From Saussurea involucrata (taxonomy: Eukaryota; Streptophyta; Magnoliopsida; Asterales; Asteraceae): a DNA stretch of 64,000 nt. The position numbers and the translations under genes were made by a program. Of the stretch, positions 21,534-32,844 are shown piece by piece (the first letter of the stretch is position 1; the number at the start of each line of letters is the position of its first letter). The DNA is taken from the NCBI GenBank assembly GCA_033807775.1, contig CM066319.1, forward strand, positions 162,192,983-162,256,982, written 5' to 3'. The notes beneath the pieces were generated by a model. It saw nothing but the letters and a program-made list of their open reading frames with translations, had not been told where the DNA came from and searched no databases.

Positions 21534-24500
21534 ATAAGTTTGAGAGAATTAGGTATTGATTTTGGATACCTAGACTCAAACTAGCGTTCTTTTAAGTAAA
21601 TGAGAGTGAATTCCATTATTAAGCATATTAAGATAGAATGTTTTAAGGTCGATGGAGTTGCTAGAAACGAGAATCACGTCGAGAGTAGCAAGGATAATCA
21701 TGTACGGTGCGTTCATAATTACACCTGGCTAGTGTTATGGTGAACCTACTAGTTACATGTGCATACTTGAACTGCTTTAATGTGATGACCGTTGGGGTAG
21801 TGAATAAGTTTCTAAGCGAGTAGTCATTGGAATAGATGGACGGTTTTAACATTAGTCACTCGGAGTGACGATAAGCATGATAATGGTATTAAGTGGACCA
21901 TTTCGGGTCAAAATTGATGGTTGGATTAGAACCATAGACTTATTGAATCGACTTCGATTTGAGGAGAAATTGTAAGGTTAACCGTTGAGGCTTTCAATTT
22001 GCCTTAAGATGTTTGAATCCCCAGATGATGATAGTGTGACCGAAGGGATTGGAGGAATGTGGTCTTGAGATGTTGAGTGCCGACTATACTCATGCACAAA
22101 AATTTATTTTTAAGATAAATTGCATCAGTTATTTCTTGTGTTTCAAATCCTCGCATGGATTGTGTTACGGAATTTCGGAAAAATGTTTAGCACGCACAGG
22201 ATTTTAAAATCATGGTTTTGAACATGCATGAAATTATTTTATTGCGAGGAATTGCAAACTTTGTCGGGACTCGCTTTATTTTGTTGTTGTTCAACGTTAC
22301 TTTCGGATATAGTGATATCTATATTTTTATGATATTTAGGACGTTGGATAAGTAACTACGGCTTATGGCTTTAACATTGGATCTCCTCCACATATGTTAA
22401 GGTTTGGACGGAAAGTTATCTTCCATTATGTCTATGTCAAGTATTATTGGGAAATTTATTTAATCAAAGTTTTGTCGAAAAGTGTTGTTTAGATTGTGTT
22501 ACAACAAAAGGGGAATTTTGGAAGTTTTGGCGTTTTAGTCATGGTTTTGCGTTATGCAATTTGATTGTTGGAAGCGAAAGGTTTGGCACCATTTGGTTGA
22601 GTTAAGGCAATTCAGCCCATTGAGTTTTACACTGTTTTGTTTTACGACGTTTTGTGTCGTGTAAGTGCAATTTTGTAAGGTGCATACTTCAGTTATTGCG
22701 TGTGTTAGTTTTGGATTATATTGGGCATTTTGACTCATTCGGGTTTTATTAAGAAGTGCTATTTATGCCGTAAGGCGACCAAACGGAGTGTTTTCTGGAA
22801 CTTTGATGTCGCGTAATTTCTCTTTCAAAGAATTGTGTTAGCACGTTTGTTGCAATTTATTTAATTGTACGGATTGATTTATATGTGGCGTGAGTATTGC
22901 ATGAAAGAACATACTGATTGTATTCCTTAACAATTTGCTTTATGTGCTTCCGACTAGTTGATTACTTTATTGTCCTTTCTTGCAAACGCATGGTATTGAT
23001 CTAAGGGTGTGCATAATTTGGTAGTCACTAACCCTCGAAAGCTTTGATAAATGTATCGTGAATGAAAATGTTTTATTAATTCATTGCATGAGTGAGTGTC
23101 ATTTGGTCAAGGTATGTTTTAATGTTGTATGAATAATGCATGGTTTACGCTACGGAATGTTTTGAAAACACGAATGTATGAGTCGTTGAACTTTGGCCAA
23201 TTTTTGGGCTTGATGGACATTTTGGAAAATGGTAAACCTTTTTGGTTTTGGAAAGAAATGTGAATTTCGAGTGTTTTAATGAGTAAAATTCAAGCGTTGA
23301 TATCTTCATGTTTTATATTGCGAGTGCGAAACTTTTGGTGTAAATACTCCTTGATGGGGGTTGTGGAAAATTATTTGTCTAAATCTAGAATGCGTGAAAC
23401 TATTGATGTTTTGGAACACTAATGCACATTGTTTGTATGATCCGACATTCGAAGTCGATTTAAACCATTTTTGGTGTCAACCAATTACAAACACTTATTT
23501 TCTCCTAAGTTTTGGGAAAACACATTAATGTGTGGGTATTGGCAAAAATGTTTTACTCTTATGTCATTATATGACTAGATGAGAAGATTTTGAATATTGA
23601 TTTAAAGATTTTCATCTTTTGAAATTTTGTTACGAATGAGTTGATACATGCAATCTCGTTTCAAGAAAACTACTAAGAGAGTGTTACAAGCTTGCATACT
23701 TATTCCAAATTTGAAAATTTCCTCTCGGCATTTTAGTCGACATCTTTGGATGATGAAAACGTATTGAGTTTGTCTTTAAACTTAGAACTGACGTGAATCG
23801 TTTTAGTGTTTTAACCAAAGTACAATTATGAGAGTGTTTCACCGTTTTGTGAAATAAACTGGCGTGTGCGCATCTTATTGGCGAATTTTGTTTCATGCTA
23901 TTTCATGATTTGAAAGAGGAATTTTTAGAATCAGATGACATTCAAACCCCTTTTTGAGGCACGTATAGACCTTTTGGTTGCACATTATTTAAAGTGGGAA
24001 ATTACCTTACGTGCATGACATAGATCAATCCATGCTAGGACTGTATCGGTTTGTTTGCTGTGCTTTTGCGCTTTGTTAACGATATAAATTTCGATGAAAT
24101 GGTTTTCAAGATGATTTTCATATGTGGGACGAGTGTGTCCATTTTTACGCAACTACCTAACTGATAGTAGTAGTTTTTATGCGTGCGGTTAACTTGATAT
24201 GAAAATCCTTGTGTTGAAAATTTCTATAAAAGTTTTTCGATTGTCATATTTGTTAAATAATACACTTGAGAGCCTCGAACTCATTAGGACCCTGGAAAGG
24301 TCAAGTAACCTCGGTTAAAAGTAAGTGTGAGTAGAACTTCGTCAGTGGAAGGCGGAGTATTTTAATGCGTGCTGGTACCGTAGGCCAAGTAGCGTTGTTT
24401 GTAGAATCGACGCATTTTGTAACTGAAGGGCTAGATTCGCGGTATCTTATTCTGAGGTTGGTTGTAACCGTCTTGTTGGCAATTTTGTTTTGGGTCTTGG

Positions 24501-24749
24501 TTAGTCTTCGCATAAAGGACGTGTAGGACCCGGTAGACGCCATATTGATAACCTTGACTTTGTAAGAATGCTCGACGAGTGAAACTCGGGTGTTGAGTCT
24601 GTTGTGATTCAAAGTTTGGTGGTATAACTAGGTGTCAACTTTTGGGCTTGAAGCCAAACACCGTTAGTGTATTTGGAGTGTTGTAGTCCAACCTTAAGGG
24701 ATAACCGTTTCGCTTATTGTGATTTTAGGAAGTTCGGATTATGATAAGT
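21534..24749 (+). other. Non-coding internal region of element B, left part
   Basis: 3.2 kb with no ORF longer than about 100 codons in any frame and no recognisable gag, protease, RT or integrase motif. Composition is T/G-rich with recurring ttttgga-type words. The last five bases (taagt, 24745-24749) are the target-site duplication of element C. The region continues at 46051. Confidence 0.7.
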
Positions 24750-26464
24750 TAACATCCCTTAATCCCAACATACAAGTTTCATATAATTCACCACAAAATA
24801 ACATATCATAATCCAAATACGGTCCCTTAAATTCTACAATTTGGTCTTTCAGTACAAACTTTTTCGAATAAAGTAAAATACATAACAACTACTAAATATA
24901 ACTGAAATCTTCATAATCATTCAACATCCACAAAAGCTAAACATGAGAATTCCTATCATTGTCTTTTGTTTGCTCCTTGACCTGGAATACATATTTTAAA
25001 ACAAAAATGAGGGTTAGACCTTGAGGTCTAGTGAGAAAAATCCTCGTTAGTTAAAGAAAACTTTTGCACAAAGTCATACATATACTTCACATAAGAATAC
25101 CAATTATGACTCATGTAATCTTTCCATCTCTTTCTCCTTTCTTTTCCTTGGCCATATTAATTGGTAGCAAGCCAATTAATTAATTTACACCGCTGTACTA
25201 AATACAGCCAACACCACTGTCCCTTTGTACAGCCAACTTCCACCGGTCCTAAGCCCGGCCAACTAGTACTCATACAATGCAATATTCATATAAACATTAT
25301 ATGCACCATATTACATTTAATCACATATATGTATTCCATTTGAAAACATTTCAAATAAAAACTCACCTTGTTTTTATCACAAAAACCCTTCCAAGATAAC
25401 TCACGTACGTCAATCTTTCACCAAATCTGAAATCAGATAAAATACCAAATATTTCCTTTACTACTTAAACTTACAAAATTCCCAACTGAAATCGCAATGA
25501 ACAGTACCAAATCGCAATCTCCTATTGCGATTTCACCCTGAAGTCGCAACCCCTTATTGCGATTTCATCCCGAAGTCGCAACCCCTTATTGCGATTCCAC
25601 CTTGGAGTCGCAACCCACTATTGCGATTCCACCTTGGAGTCGCAACCCACTATTGCGATTCCACCTTGGAGTCGCAACCAACTATTGCGATTCCACCTTG
25701 GAGTCGCAACCAACTACTGCGATTCCAAACTCGAATCGCAATCAACTACTGCGATTTCAAGCCAAGTCGCAAACGACCATTGCGACTTCAATGCCAAGTC
25801 GCAACCAACTGTTGCGACTTCGTTGAATGTCGCAGTCGTCTATTGCGACTTCGATGAATGTCTCAGTCTACTGTTTCATCCTAAAACCCAGATTTTTGCA
25901 GTTTTAAGCTATGCATGTTGCTATAAAGATGCAGTTATGATTAAGACTATAAACATAACCTAACCTTAAGCTCAGATTTCCCAAAACACCTCTTTTTAAC
26001 AAAACCCACCAAGAACTTAACTATAAACCTCAAGAACACTTTAGAGAATTAAAACACATATAAGGTATGAATTGTTTACCTGAATCACTTCAGTTTAAAT
26101 CCCTGAATCACAGCAACAAACTTCTTAATCTTTTCCTTCTTCTTCCCTTCAAACTTTCTCTCGATTTCTCTCTCTCTCTCTCTCTCTCAACCGAATACAC
26201 TTACACACACATACACCTTGAAAAATATCTTCTAAGTAACTAACAAGAGGACGCCTCCTCTACAAGAGGTGGAAGTGGCGGTGGTGGGAGAGAGTTTGTG
26301 AAAAGAGACAAAACTAACCTCAAGTTTAGCTTATATGACAAAACATACCCCTAAACTTCCATTATTAAATTAAAACTTACCCTTTAGTTTTTAACTCCTA
26401 AAATACTAATATAAAAACTTATAAATTCCTTATTTAAAATTAGATAAAATACCTGGTTATTACA
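24750..26464 (-). repeat. 3' LTR of element C (1715 bp)
   Basis: Read on the minus strand it begins tgtaataacc at 26464 and ends gggattaagggatgtta at 24750. It contains the TTGCGAC/GTCGCAA minisatellite (25490-25870), a CT microsatellite (about 26160-26190), a donor-like AAG|GTGAGTTT (minus, about 25372-25360) and the stem-loop TAGACC-tcaa-GGTCTA (25030-25015). Confidence 0.93.
25490..25870. repeat. LTR minisatellite of TTGCGAC/GTCGCAA words (element C, 3' LTR copy)
   Basis: About eleven units with a 32-base period, each with ttgcgatt and gagtcgcaa in inverted arrangement; middle units are identical. Open frames of about 90-124 codons across it are repeat translations, not genes. The same array lies at 45078-45458 in the other LTR. 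Confidence 0.92.
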
Positions 26465-26482
26465 ACATCTCCCCCTTAAAAG
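26465..26482 (-). other. Polypurine tract of element C
   Basis: On the minus strand, ttttaagggggagatgt sits immediately before the TG of the 3' LTR. Confidence 0.85.
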
Positions 26483-26502
26483 AATTCTGCCCCGGAATTC
26501 GA

Positions 26503-29091
26503 TTAAGTGAACAGATGAGGGTATTTGGCTCTCATCTCCGCCTCCGATTCCCATGTTGCATCCTGACCCCTATGATGTTTCCACTGGACCTTTACTTGCT
26601 TGATCTCTTTATTCCTTAATACTTTAACCTTGTGATCAACTATAGCTTCCGGTTCTTCCACGTAGTTCAGCTTTTCATCCACTTGTATATCCGGTAGAGA
26701 TATTGCCTGGTCCGGCGTGACTAAACATTTTCGAAAATTCGACACATGAAACGCGTTGTGAATTCTGCTCAATTCCAACGGAAGATCCAATCTGTATGCT
26801 ACTTCACCAATTCTTTCTGTAATTTCAAATGGCCCAATATATCGCGGACTGAGTTTACCTTGCTTCCCAAAACGTATGACTCCTTTCCAAGGTGAATCTT
26901 TTAACATCACAAATTCCCCAACCTGAAATTCTAACGGTTTCCGGCGTCGATCTGCATAATTTTTCTGTCTGTCTTGTGCCGTTTTCAATCTATCCCGGAT
27001 CTGAGTAATCTTATCAGCTGTTAACTGTACTATTTCTGGCCCTGCTAACTGCTTTTCCCCCACTTCATTCCAACACAAAGGCGTTCGGCATTTCCTACCA
27101 TACAATACTTCAAACGGTGCCGCCTGAATACTAGAATGATAACTGTTGTTGTAAGCGAACTCTATCAAAGGCAAATGTTTATCCCATGATCCTCCAAAAT
27201 CAACTATAAAAGCCCGAAGCATATCTTCTAACGTCTGAATTGTTCTTTCGCTTTGTCCATCAGTCTGTGGATGATATGCTGTACTCAACTTGATTTGTGT
27301 TCCCATCTCTTTTTGAAAGCTTCTCCAAAATCTAGAAGTAAAACGACTATCTCGATCAGAAATAATCGAAATTGGTACTCCATGTCGAGTTACTATTTCA
27401 TTAATGTACAGTTTGGCCAAACGTTCCAAAGAATCGGTTTCTTTTATCGGCAAGAAATGAGCAGACTTTGTCAACTTATCCACAATCACCCAAATAGAAT
27501 CGTATCCCTTTGAAGTTCTTGGTAATTTGGTAATGAAATCAGTTGTGATCTGATCCCATTTCCATACTGGAATATCTAAGCGTTGTAACTGACCAAACGG
27601 TTTCTGATGCTCAATCTTTACTTTCTTGCAGGTAATGCAGTCTTCCACATGCTTAGCAATACTTCTTTTCATCCCCGGCCACCAATAGAATTGTTTCAAA
27701 TCTCTATACATTTTATTTGTACCTGGATGGATGGAGAATCGAGATTGATGAGCTTCTTGTAGTACACGATCACGTAATCCACCCAAACGAGGTACCCAAA
27801 TCCTATTCCCCAAACACAACAACCCACGGTTATCTTTCCCAAGTAATGCTGATATCCCAACCAACCGTTCAGATTTTAAACTTTCTTCTTGATAAGCATC
27901 TACTTGGCACTTCAGTAATTCGTCAAAAATGTTTGGAAGAAGTTCAGCTCTTAAGGATATCGCCTTTATCGTTCCACTTCTTTCTTGTCGACTTAGTGCA
28001 TCTGCCACCACATTCGCTTTTCCTGGATGATAAAGAATTTCACAATCATAATCGTTCACTAATTCTAGCCACCTTCTTTGCCTCATGTTCAGTTCCTTCT
28101 GATCAAAAAGATGTTGGAGACTCTTATGGTCCGTAAAAATTTGACACTTGGAACCATAAAGATAATGCCTCCAAATATTCAAAGCGAAAACAACTGCTGC
28201 CAGTTCCATATCGTGAGTAGGATATTGGCTTTCATGATCCTTTAATTGACGAGAAGCATAGGCAATTACTTTTCCACGTTGCATGAGTACACATCCCAAA
28301 CCTAACTTAGAAGCATCACTGTAGACCACAAAATCATCCGAACCTTCTGGCAATGCTAAAATCGGCGCGCTGCAGAGTTTCTCCTTTAATATCCTGAATG
28401 CCTCGTCCTGTTCTGCCTTCCATTCGAACTTCAGATTCTTCCGAGTCAGCTTCGTCAACGGTGTGGCAATACGAGAGAAATCTTTTATAAACTTTCGGTA
28501 GTAGCCGGCCAAACCCAGAAAACTTCGTACTTCTGTTGCTGTCTTTGGTGGTTCCCATTTTTCAACTGCTTCCACTTTCATCGGATCGACTTGTATACCT
28601 TTTTCAGAAACTATATGTCCCAAAAACTGAACTTCCCGCAACCAGAATTCACACTTTGAAAATTTCGCATACAACTTTTCTTTCTTCAATAATTCCAAAA
28701 TCAAACGAAGATGTCGTGCATGATCCTCTTTGGATCGGGAATAAATAAGTATATCATCGATAAATACAATGACGAATTTATCAAGATATTGCTTACATAC
28801 CCGATTCATTAAATCCATAAAGGCGGCTAGAGCGTTTGTCAATCCAAATGGCATTACTAGAAACTCATAGTGACCGTACCTGGTGCGAAAAGCAGTTTTC
28901 AACACGTCTTCTTCTTTGACCTTCAACTGATGATAACCGGATCTTAAATCAATCTTGGAGAAACAACATGCTCCAACTAATTGATCGAAGAGGTCATCAA
29001 TTCTAGGTAGAGGATACTTGTTTTTGATTGTGCGCTTATTCAATTCTCTGTAGTCGATACACATTCTCATCGAACCATCCTTATTTTTCAC
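26503..29091 (-). CDS. Pol of element C: RT, RNase H, integrase, chromodomain (follows a nonsense codon)
   Basis: 862 codons in the same frame as the upstream gag-protease ORF; only a TAA at 29092-29094 separates them, where element A has a leucine codon in the start of RT. Residue landmarks: CIDYRELNKRTIKNKYPLPR near 10-30; catalytic FIDDILIYS about 110; RNase H YSDASKLGLGCVLMQ about 257; integrase HHCC about 450-490 ending CITCKKV; DDE residues in TTDFITKLP (about 518), SDRDSRFTS (about 578) and SERTIQTLEDML (about 613); GPF region; chromodomain ending VQWKHHRG...KYPHLFT. The ATG at 29091 is internal to the polyprotein. Apart from the nonsense codon all domains look intact. Confidence 0.93.
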   Translation of the reverse strand: MKNKDGSMRMCIDYRELNKRTIKNKYPLPRIDDLFDQLVGACCFSKIDLRSGYHQLKVKEEDVLKTAFRTRYGHYEFLVMPFGLTNALAAFMDLMNRVCKQYLDKFVIVFIDDILIYSRSKEDHARHLRLILELLKKEKLYAKFSKCEFWLREVQFLGHIVSEKGIQVDPMKVEAVEKWEPPKTATEVRSFLGLAGYYRKFIKDFSRIATPLTKLTRKNLKFEWKAEQDEAFRILKEKLCSAPILALPEGSDDFVVYSDASKLGLGCVLMQRGKVIAYASRQLKDHESQYPTHDMELAAVVFALNIWRHYLYGSKCQIFTDHKSLQHLFDQKELNMRQRRWLELVNDYDCEILYHPGKANVVADALSRQERSGTIKAISLRAELLPNIFDELLKCQVDAYQEESLKSERLVGISALLGKDNRGLLCLGNRIWVPRLGGLRDRVLQEAHQSRFSIHPGTNKMYRDLKQFYWWPGMKRSIAKHVEDCITCKKVKIEHQKPFGQLQRLDIPVWKWDQITTDFITKLPRTSKGYDSIWVIVDKLTKSAHFLPIKETDSLERLAKLYINEIVTRHGVPISIISDRDSRFTSRFWRSFQKEMGTQIKLSTAYHPQTDGQSERTIQTLEDMLRAFIVDFGGSWDKHLPLIEFAYNNSYHSSIQAAPFEVLYGRKCRTPLCWNEVGEKQLAGPEIVQLTADKITQIRDRLKTAQDRQKNYADRRRKPLEFQVGEFVMLKDSPWKGVIRFGKQGKLSPRYIGPFEITERIGEVAYRLDLPLELSRIHNAFHVSNFRKCLVTPDQAISLPDIQVDEKLNYVEEPEAIVDHKVKVLRNKEIKQVKVQWKHHRGQDATWESEAEMRAKYPHLFT

Positions 29092-29094
29092 AAA

Positions 29095-31050
29095 TTAGAC
29101 TGGTTCTCCCCACGGTGAAGAACTTGGTCTGATGAAACCCTTAACGGATAGATCTTGCAGTTGTGCCATCATTTCTTTCATTTCTGGAGGCGCCAAACGA
29201 TACGGTGCACGGGCTACAGGGGTGGCTCCAGGAATTAGATCTATACCGAACTCTACCTGTCTAATGGGCGGAAGACTGTTCAAGTCTTCAGGAAATACTT
29301 CTGGAAAATCACTAACAATTGGAATGTCTTCCAACTTACTCTTCTCTAGCTTAGTATCTATTACATAAGCTAAGTAACTCTGACAACCTTTACTAACACA
29401 CTTACGGGCTTTTATCATGTTAATAAGATTATACTGATAATTCCTACGATCGCCATAAATCACTACCGGCCCTTTTTCAGGTAACACAACGTTTATTAAC
29501 TTCTTATCACAATTTATATTAGCTTGGTTCTCGGCTAACCAGTCCATTCCCACTACCACATCAAACTCTACCAGGGCTATTGGAAATAACTGAATCGGTA
29601 CTCCGCACCCTTCTATATCTATCACGCAACTATCAAATACTTCTTTAACTGATACTTGATTTTCATTTGCCGTATCTACCAATAAAGCATGATCTAACAC
29701 TTTCGGCTTTAAACGCATGTAAGCAGCAAATGAAGGAGACACAAACGATCGGTTTGCACCAGAATCAAATAACACCTTAGCACGTGTGGAATTTATTAAG
29801 AATGTACCTGTAACTACGTCCGGAGTTTCCTCCGCTTCCTTTGCTGTCATCTGAAATGAACGGCCTCTTGCTCTTGCTGGCTCTGACCTCGGTACTGCTG
29901 GTCTAACACCCGATGCTCTTGCTGACGTGCCACCTGATGGTATTCTTCCCAGTGGACAATCTGATTGAAGATGATCTGGCGAATTGCATGAATAACAAAA
30001 TCTAACCACCCTACAATCTTTAGCAATGTGCCCAAACTTCCCGCACTTATAACAGTTTCTAGGATCTACCTGACAGCTTCCTTGGTGAAAACGGTGGCAC
30101 TTTGGGCAAGGTCTTTCAGCTGCTCTAAAAGGTGGACGACTATCAAATCGCTGAAATCCAGACTTCTTCACATCGTGTGGTGGTCCTTCCCATTTTCTCT
30201 TTCCCGCACTCTTATCCCCAACATCCATCTTATTGTCTCGCTCCACATTTTCCGCAGCATTGACTGCTTCTGAAAAAGTATTAGGTCTCGCTGCAGTTAC
30301 CAACTTTCTAATCTCCGAATTCAATCCGAATACATACCTTTCCATCTTCATCTTTTCTGTGGCAACATAATATTCTCCAAAACGCGACTTTTCCAAGAAA
30401 AGGGCAGTGTAGTCTCTTACCGATAAATTTCCTTGCTGTAGGCTCAGGAATTCCTCTTCCAACTGTCTAACTGCGGCTTGCGGGCAAAACTGTTCCTTAA
30501 ATGCTCTCGAGAATTCGCCCCAAGTAAAAGTTGAATACACATTAGGTCCTTCAGAGTCAATAAGGGCTTCCCACCAATACAAGGCATCTGCTTTCAACAT
30601 TGCTGTTCCATATAACACTTTATCTTCTTCCGCGCATTTACTGGTCTTAAATACAGCTTCAACCTCCTTCAGCCATCGCATTGCTTTTACTGGATCTCTG
30701 TCCCCTCCATAATTGGGTGGTTTACAGCTTAAAAACATTTTATAATCACACTTTCTGGGTGCTGATGTGACAATAGGTGCGATAGGCACTTCGTTTTCAA
30801 GGGTAGGGTCTGGTATTTCTGTTTCCGAATGGTGAGTCTGGTTAAACATAGCTTGTATATTTGCCTGAAGTCTTCCCATTTCATTCGCTAAGTCGTCTCT
30901 CGTAACAAACTCTGTGCCTCGCCCTTGTACTCTGCCCCCTGACCTACCTCTACCTCTTTCTCCCCCTCTTCCCCTTCCACCGACTGTTGGATTAGATCTA
31001 TTCGGATTCCCTTCCCCTTCTCGGTTTGTTCGTCTCGTTCCACTTGCCAT
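29095..31050 (-). CDS. Gag-protease part of element C polyprotein
   Basis: 651 codons. The start MASGTRRTNREGEGN lies 250 bases from the primer-binding site and is followed by a Gly/Arg-rich tail (residues about 20-48) not present in element A. Capsid-type gag about 95-290 (YKMFLSCKPPNYGGDRDP ... YWWEAL); CCHC knuckles about 333-365 (CYKCGKFGHIAKDC, CYSCNSPDHLQSDC); aspartic protease about 427 (LFDSGANRSFVS). The frame ends at the TAA in early RT. Gag and protease are intact, so particles could in principle form without Pol from this copy. Confidence 0.93.
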   Translation of the reverse strand: MASGTRRTNREGEGNPNRSNPTVGGRGRGGERGRGRSGGRVQGRGTEFVTRDDLANEMGRLQANIQAMFNQTHHSETEIPDPTLENEVPIAPIVTSAPRKCDYKMFLSCKPPNYGGDRDPVKAMRWLKEVEAVFKTSKCAEEDKVLYGTAMLKADALYWWEALIDSEGPNVYSTFTWGEFSRAFKEQFCPQAAVRQLEEEFLSLQQGNLSVRDYTALFLEKSRFGEYYVATEKMKMERYVFGLNSEIRKLVTAARPNTFSEAVNAAENVERDNKMDVGDKSAGKRKWEGPPHDVKKSGFQRFDSRPPFRAAERPCPKCHRFHQGSCQVDPRNCYKCGKFGHIAKDCRVVRFCYSCNSPDHLQSDCPLGRIPSGGTSARASGVRPAVPRSEPARARGRSFQMTAKEAEETPDVVTGTFLINSTRAKVLFDSGANRSFVSPSFAAYMRLKPKVLDHALLVDTANENQVSVKEVFDSCVIDIEGCGVPIQLFPIALVEFDVVVGMDWLAENQANINCDKKLINVVLPEKGPVVIYGDRRNYQYNLINMIKARKCVSKGCQSYLAYVIDTKLEKSKLEDIPIVSDFPEVFPEDLNSLPPIRQVEFGIDLIPGATPVARAPYRLAPPEMKEMMAQLQDLSVKGFIRPSSSPWGEPV

Positions 31051-31298
31051 TCTGTTGAGTCAAACAAGGTTAATATACACATAAGCACATACCCCATATA
31101 ATAAAGTATTCTGGTTCCAACATGTACCTGTAAGATCATAATTACACTGGCCAGGTGAAATCTGAAATTACCTTACATGAGGTTCCTTCTACCTTTTTAT
31201 ATTCATCATCCCAAGGTTCTAAAATAACAAGGACCTCCTACTTCGCATGCAGTTTAAGTCTAGGTACAGATACTAATACCTAAATCTCTTAAACTAAG

Positions 31299-31310
31299 GC
31301 TCTGATACCA
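31299..31310 (-). other. Primer-binding site of element C
   Basis: gctctgatacca on the plus strand is tggtatcagagc on the minus strand, two bases from the LTR boundary at 31313. Confidence 0.9.
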
Positions 31311-31312
31311 TT

Positions 31313-31803
31313 TGTAACATCCCTTAATCCCAACATACAAGTTTCATATAATTCACCACAAAATAACATATCATAATCCAAATACGGTCCCTTAAATTCT
31401 ACAATTTGGTCTTTCAGTACAAACTTTTTCGAATAAAGTAAAATACATAACAACTACTAAATATAACTGAAATCTTCATAATCATTCAACATCCACAAAA
31501 GCTAAACATGAGAATTCCTATAATTGTCTTTTGTTTGCTCCTTGACCTGGAATACATATTTTAAAACAAAAATGAGGGTTAGACCTTGAGGTCTAGTGAG
31601 AAAAATCCTCGTTAGTTAAAGAAAACTTTTGCACAAAGTCATACATATACTTCACATAAGAATACCAATTATGACTCATGTAATCTTTCCATCTCTTTCT
31701 CCTTTCTTTTCCTTGGCCATATTAATTGGTAGCAAGCCAATTAATTAATTTACACCGCTGTACTAAATACAGCCAACACCACTGTCCCTTTGTACAGCCA
31801 ACT
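31313..31803 (-). repeat. 5' LTR of element C, downstream part (split by element D)
   Basis: Matches 24750-25234 of the other LTR; the plus-strand TGTAACATCCC boundary is intact here. Ends at the caact duplication of D (31799-31803). The LTR resumes at 44827 and ends at 46045. Confidence 0.93.
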
Positions 31804-32763
31804 TGTTGATCCAAACCCTCAGTGATTTGATAATGACCCTATCTTAAATACTTAGTGAAAATTGTAAGTAAACAATATGTATCAGAGTTTCACTATCGCT
31901 GATAAGTACTAAGATCTTACAGTACTGCTGATAGGAACTCTCGCACTTTTAGATTAAACATTCAGCGAACACTGTTCACCATATCGCTGAGTCTGTTCAG
32001 TCCTTATGGTGATCGCTGATAAGTTAGTTGTTTACTTATGATCCCTGAAGACAAGATTCACGTCAACAAAGGTTCTACGCTGAAGTCGAAGATCAAGCTC
32101 AAGAACCAGCGACAAGTCTCCTAATGAACTGATGCGGATCAGCGAAGACTCAGATTTGTCCACTCAACGTGAAGTATCAAGTACAAGACTTCAGCTATCG
32201 CTGAACTTTATCATCTGCTGAATAGTAAATGATAATCGCTGAATCAACGAAAGCTGATCATGAAGTCCTCCGTACAAAGTACTTTTGTCTTAACCTCCCT
32301 TGCACGCCACCGTACGAAATGTCAGAAAAGAACCTCCGAAAATCTGAAATCGTACAACCACTCTGACACTACACTGTTCATTCATGCGGCTACTAAGGTT
32401 GTCATCAAAGGTCAATGACATGCAACCAATCCGCTAATGACACGTGTAAAGTATATACTGGATTGCATTAAATGCATGCAGTATATAAAGAGATGAACTC
32501 ACTTCATTTGAAGTAACTTGCTAACTCTGGACAAGTTCAAATCTCTCAAGATAGGATTTTATTAGTAATCTCCTTATCTTTCTTAGTGCAAGAAAACCTT
32601 AGTGTTCCAACTTGTTTAGATTTAGGTTTATCCTTAATCTTGTTTCCGCAACAAGCTGTAAATTGTTAATGATTTATCAATAAACAATTTAGAAAAGTAA
32701 AATAGTGTGTTTGTATTCAACCCCCCCCTTCTACAAACTTGTTTAAGCCTTTCGGGACCAACA
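31804..32763 (+). repeat. 5' LTR of element D
   Basis: tgttgatcc ... gggaccaaca. Within 31897-32242 I count eight copies of CGCTGA or TCAGCG (31897, 31962, 31985, 32014, 32078, 32139, 32199, 32237). A TATA-like gtatataaag lies at about 32480. A C run of 8 at 32721-32728 is the only difference I found from the 3' LTR. Confidence 0.95.
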
Positions 32764-32765
32764 AG

Positions 32766-32777
32766 TGGTATCAGAGC
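32766..32777 (+). other. Primer-binding site of element D
   Basis: tggtatcagagc, two bases after the 5' LTR. Confidence 0.92.
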
Positions 32778-32844
32778 AGATTTGTTTAATCTCATAAACA
32801 AGATCTAATCTAAGATATTTTCTCTTCCTTGCTATTATCTGAAA

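Noticed and set aside
21534..24749. Small ORFs of 60-103 codons in the interior of element B
   Set aside because: No shared strand, spacing, motif or plausible start context; consistent with chance in a non-coding interior.
25490..25870. Regular 32-base repeats that look like a CRISPR array
   Set aside because: Short words alternate as inverted repeats, without constant long repeats and unique spacers. They lie inside a plant LTR and recur in the other LTR.
25525..25963. ORFs of 89-124 codons rich in VAT/CDF-type repeats (also at 130-459, 7482-7811, 45113-45551)
   Set aside because: Several frames on both strands are open at once because the minisatellite lacks stop codons. They are repeat translations, not genes.
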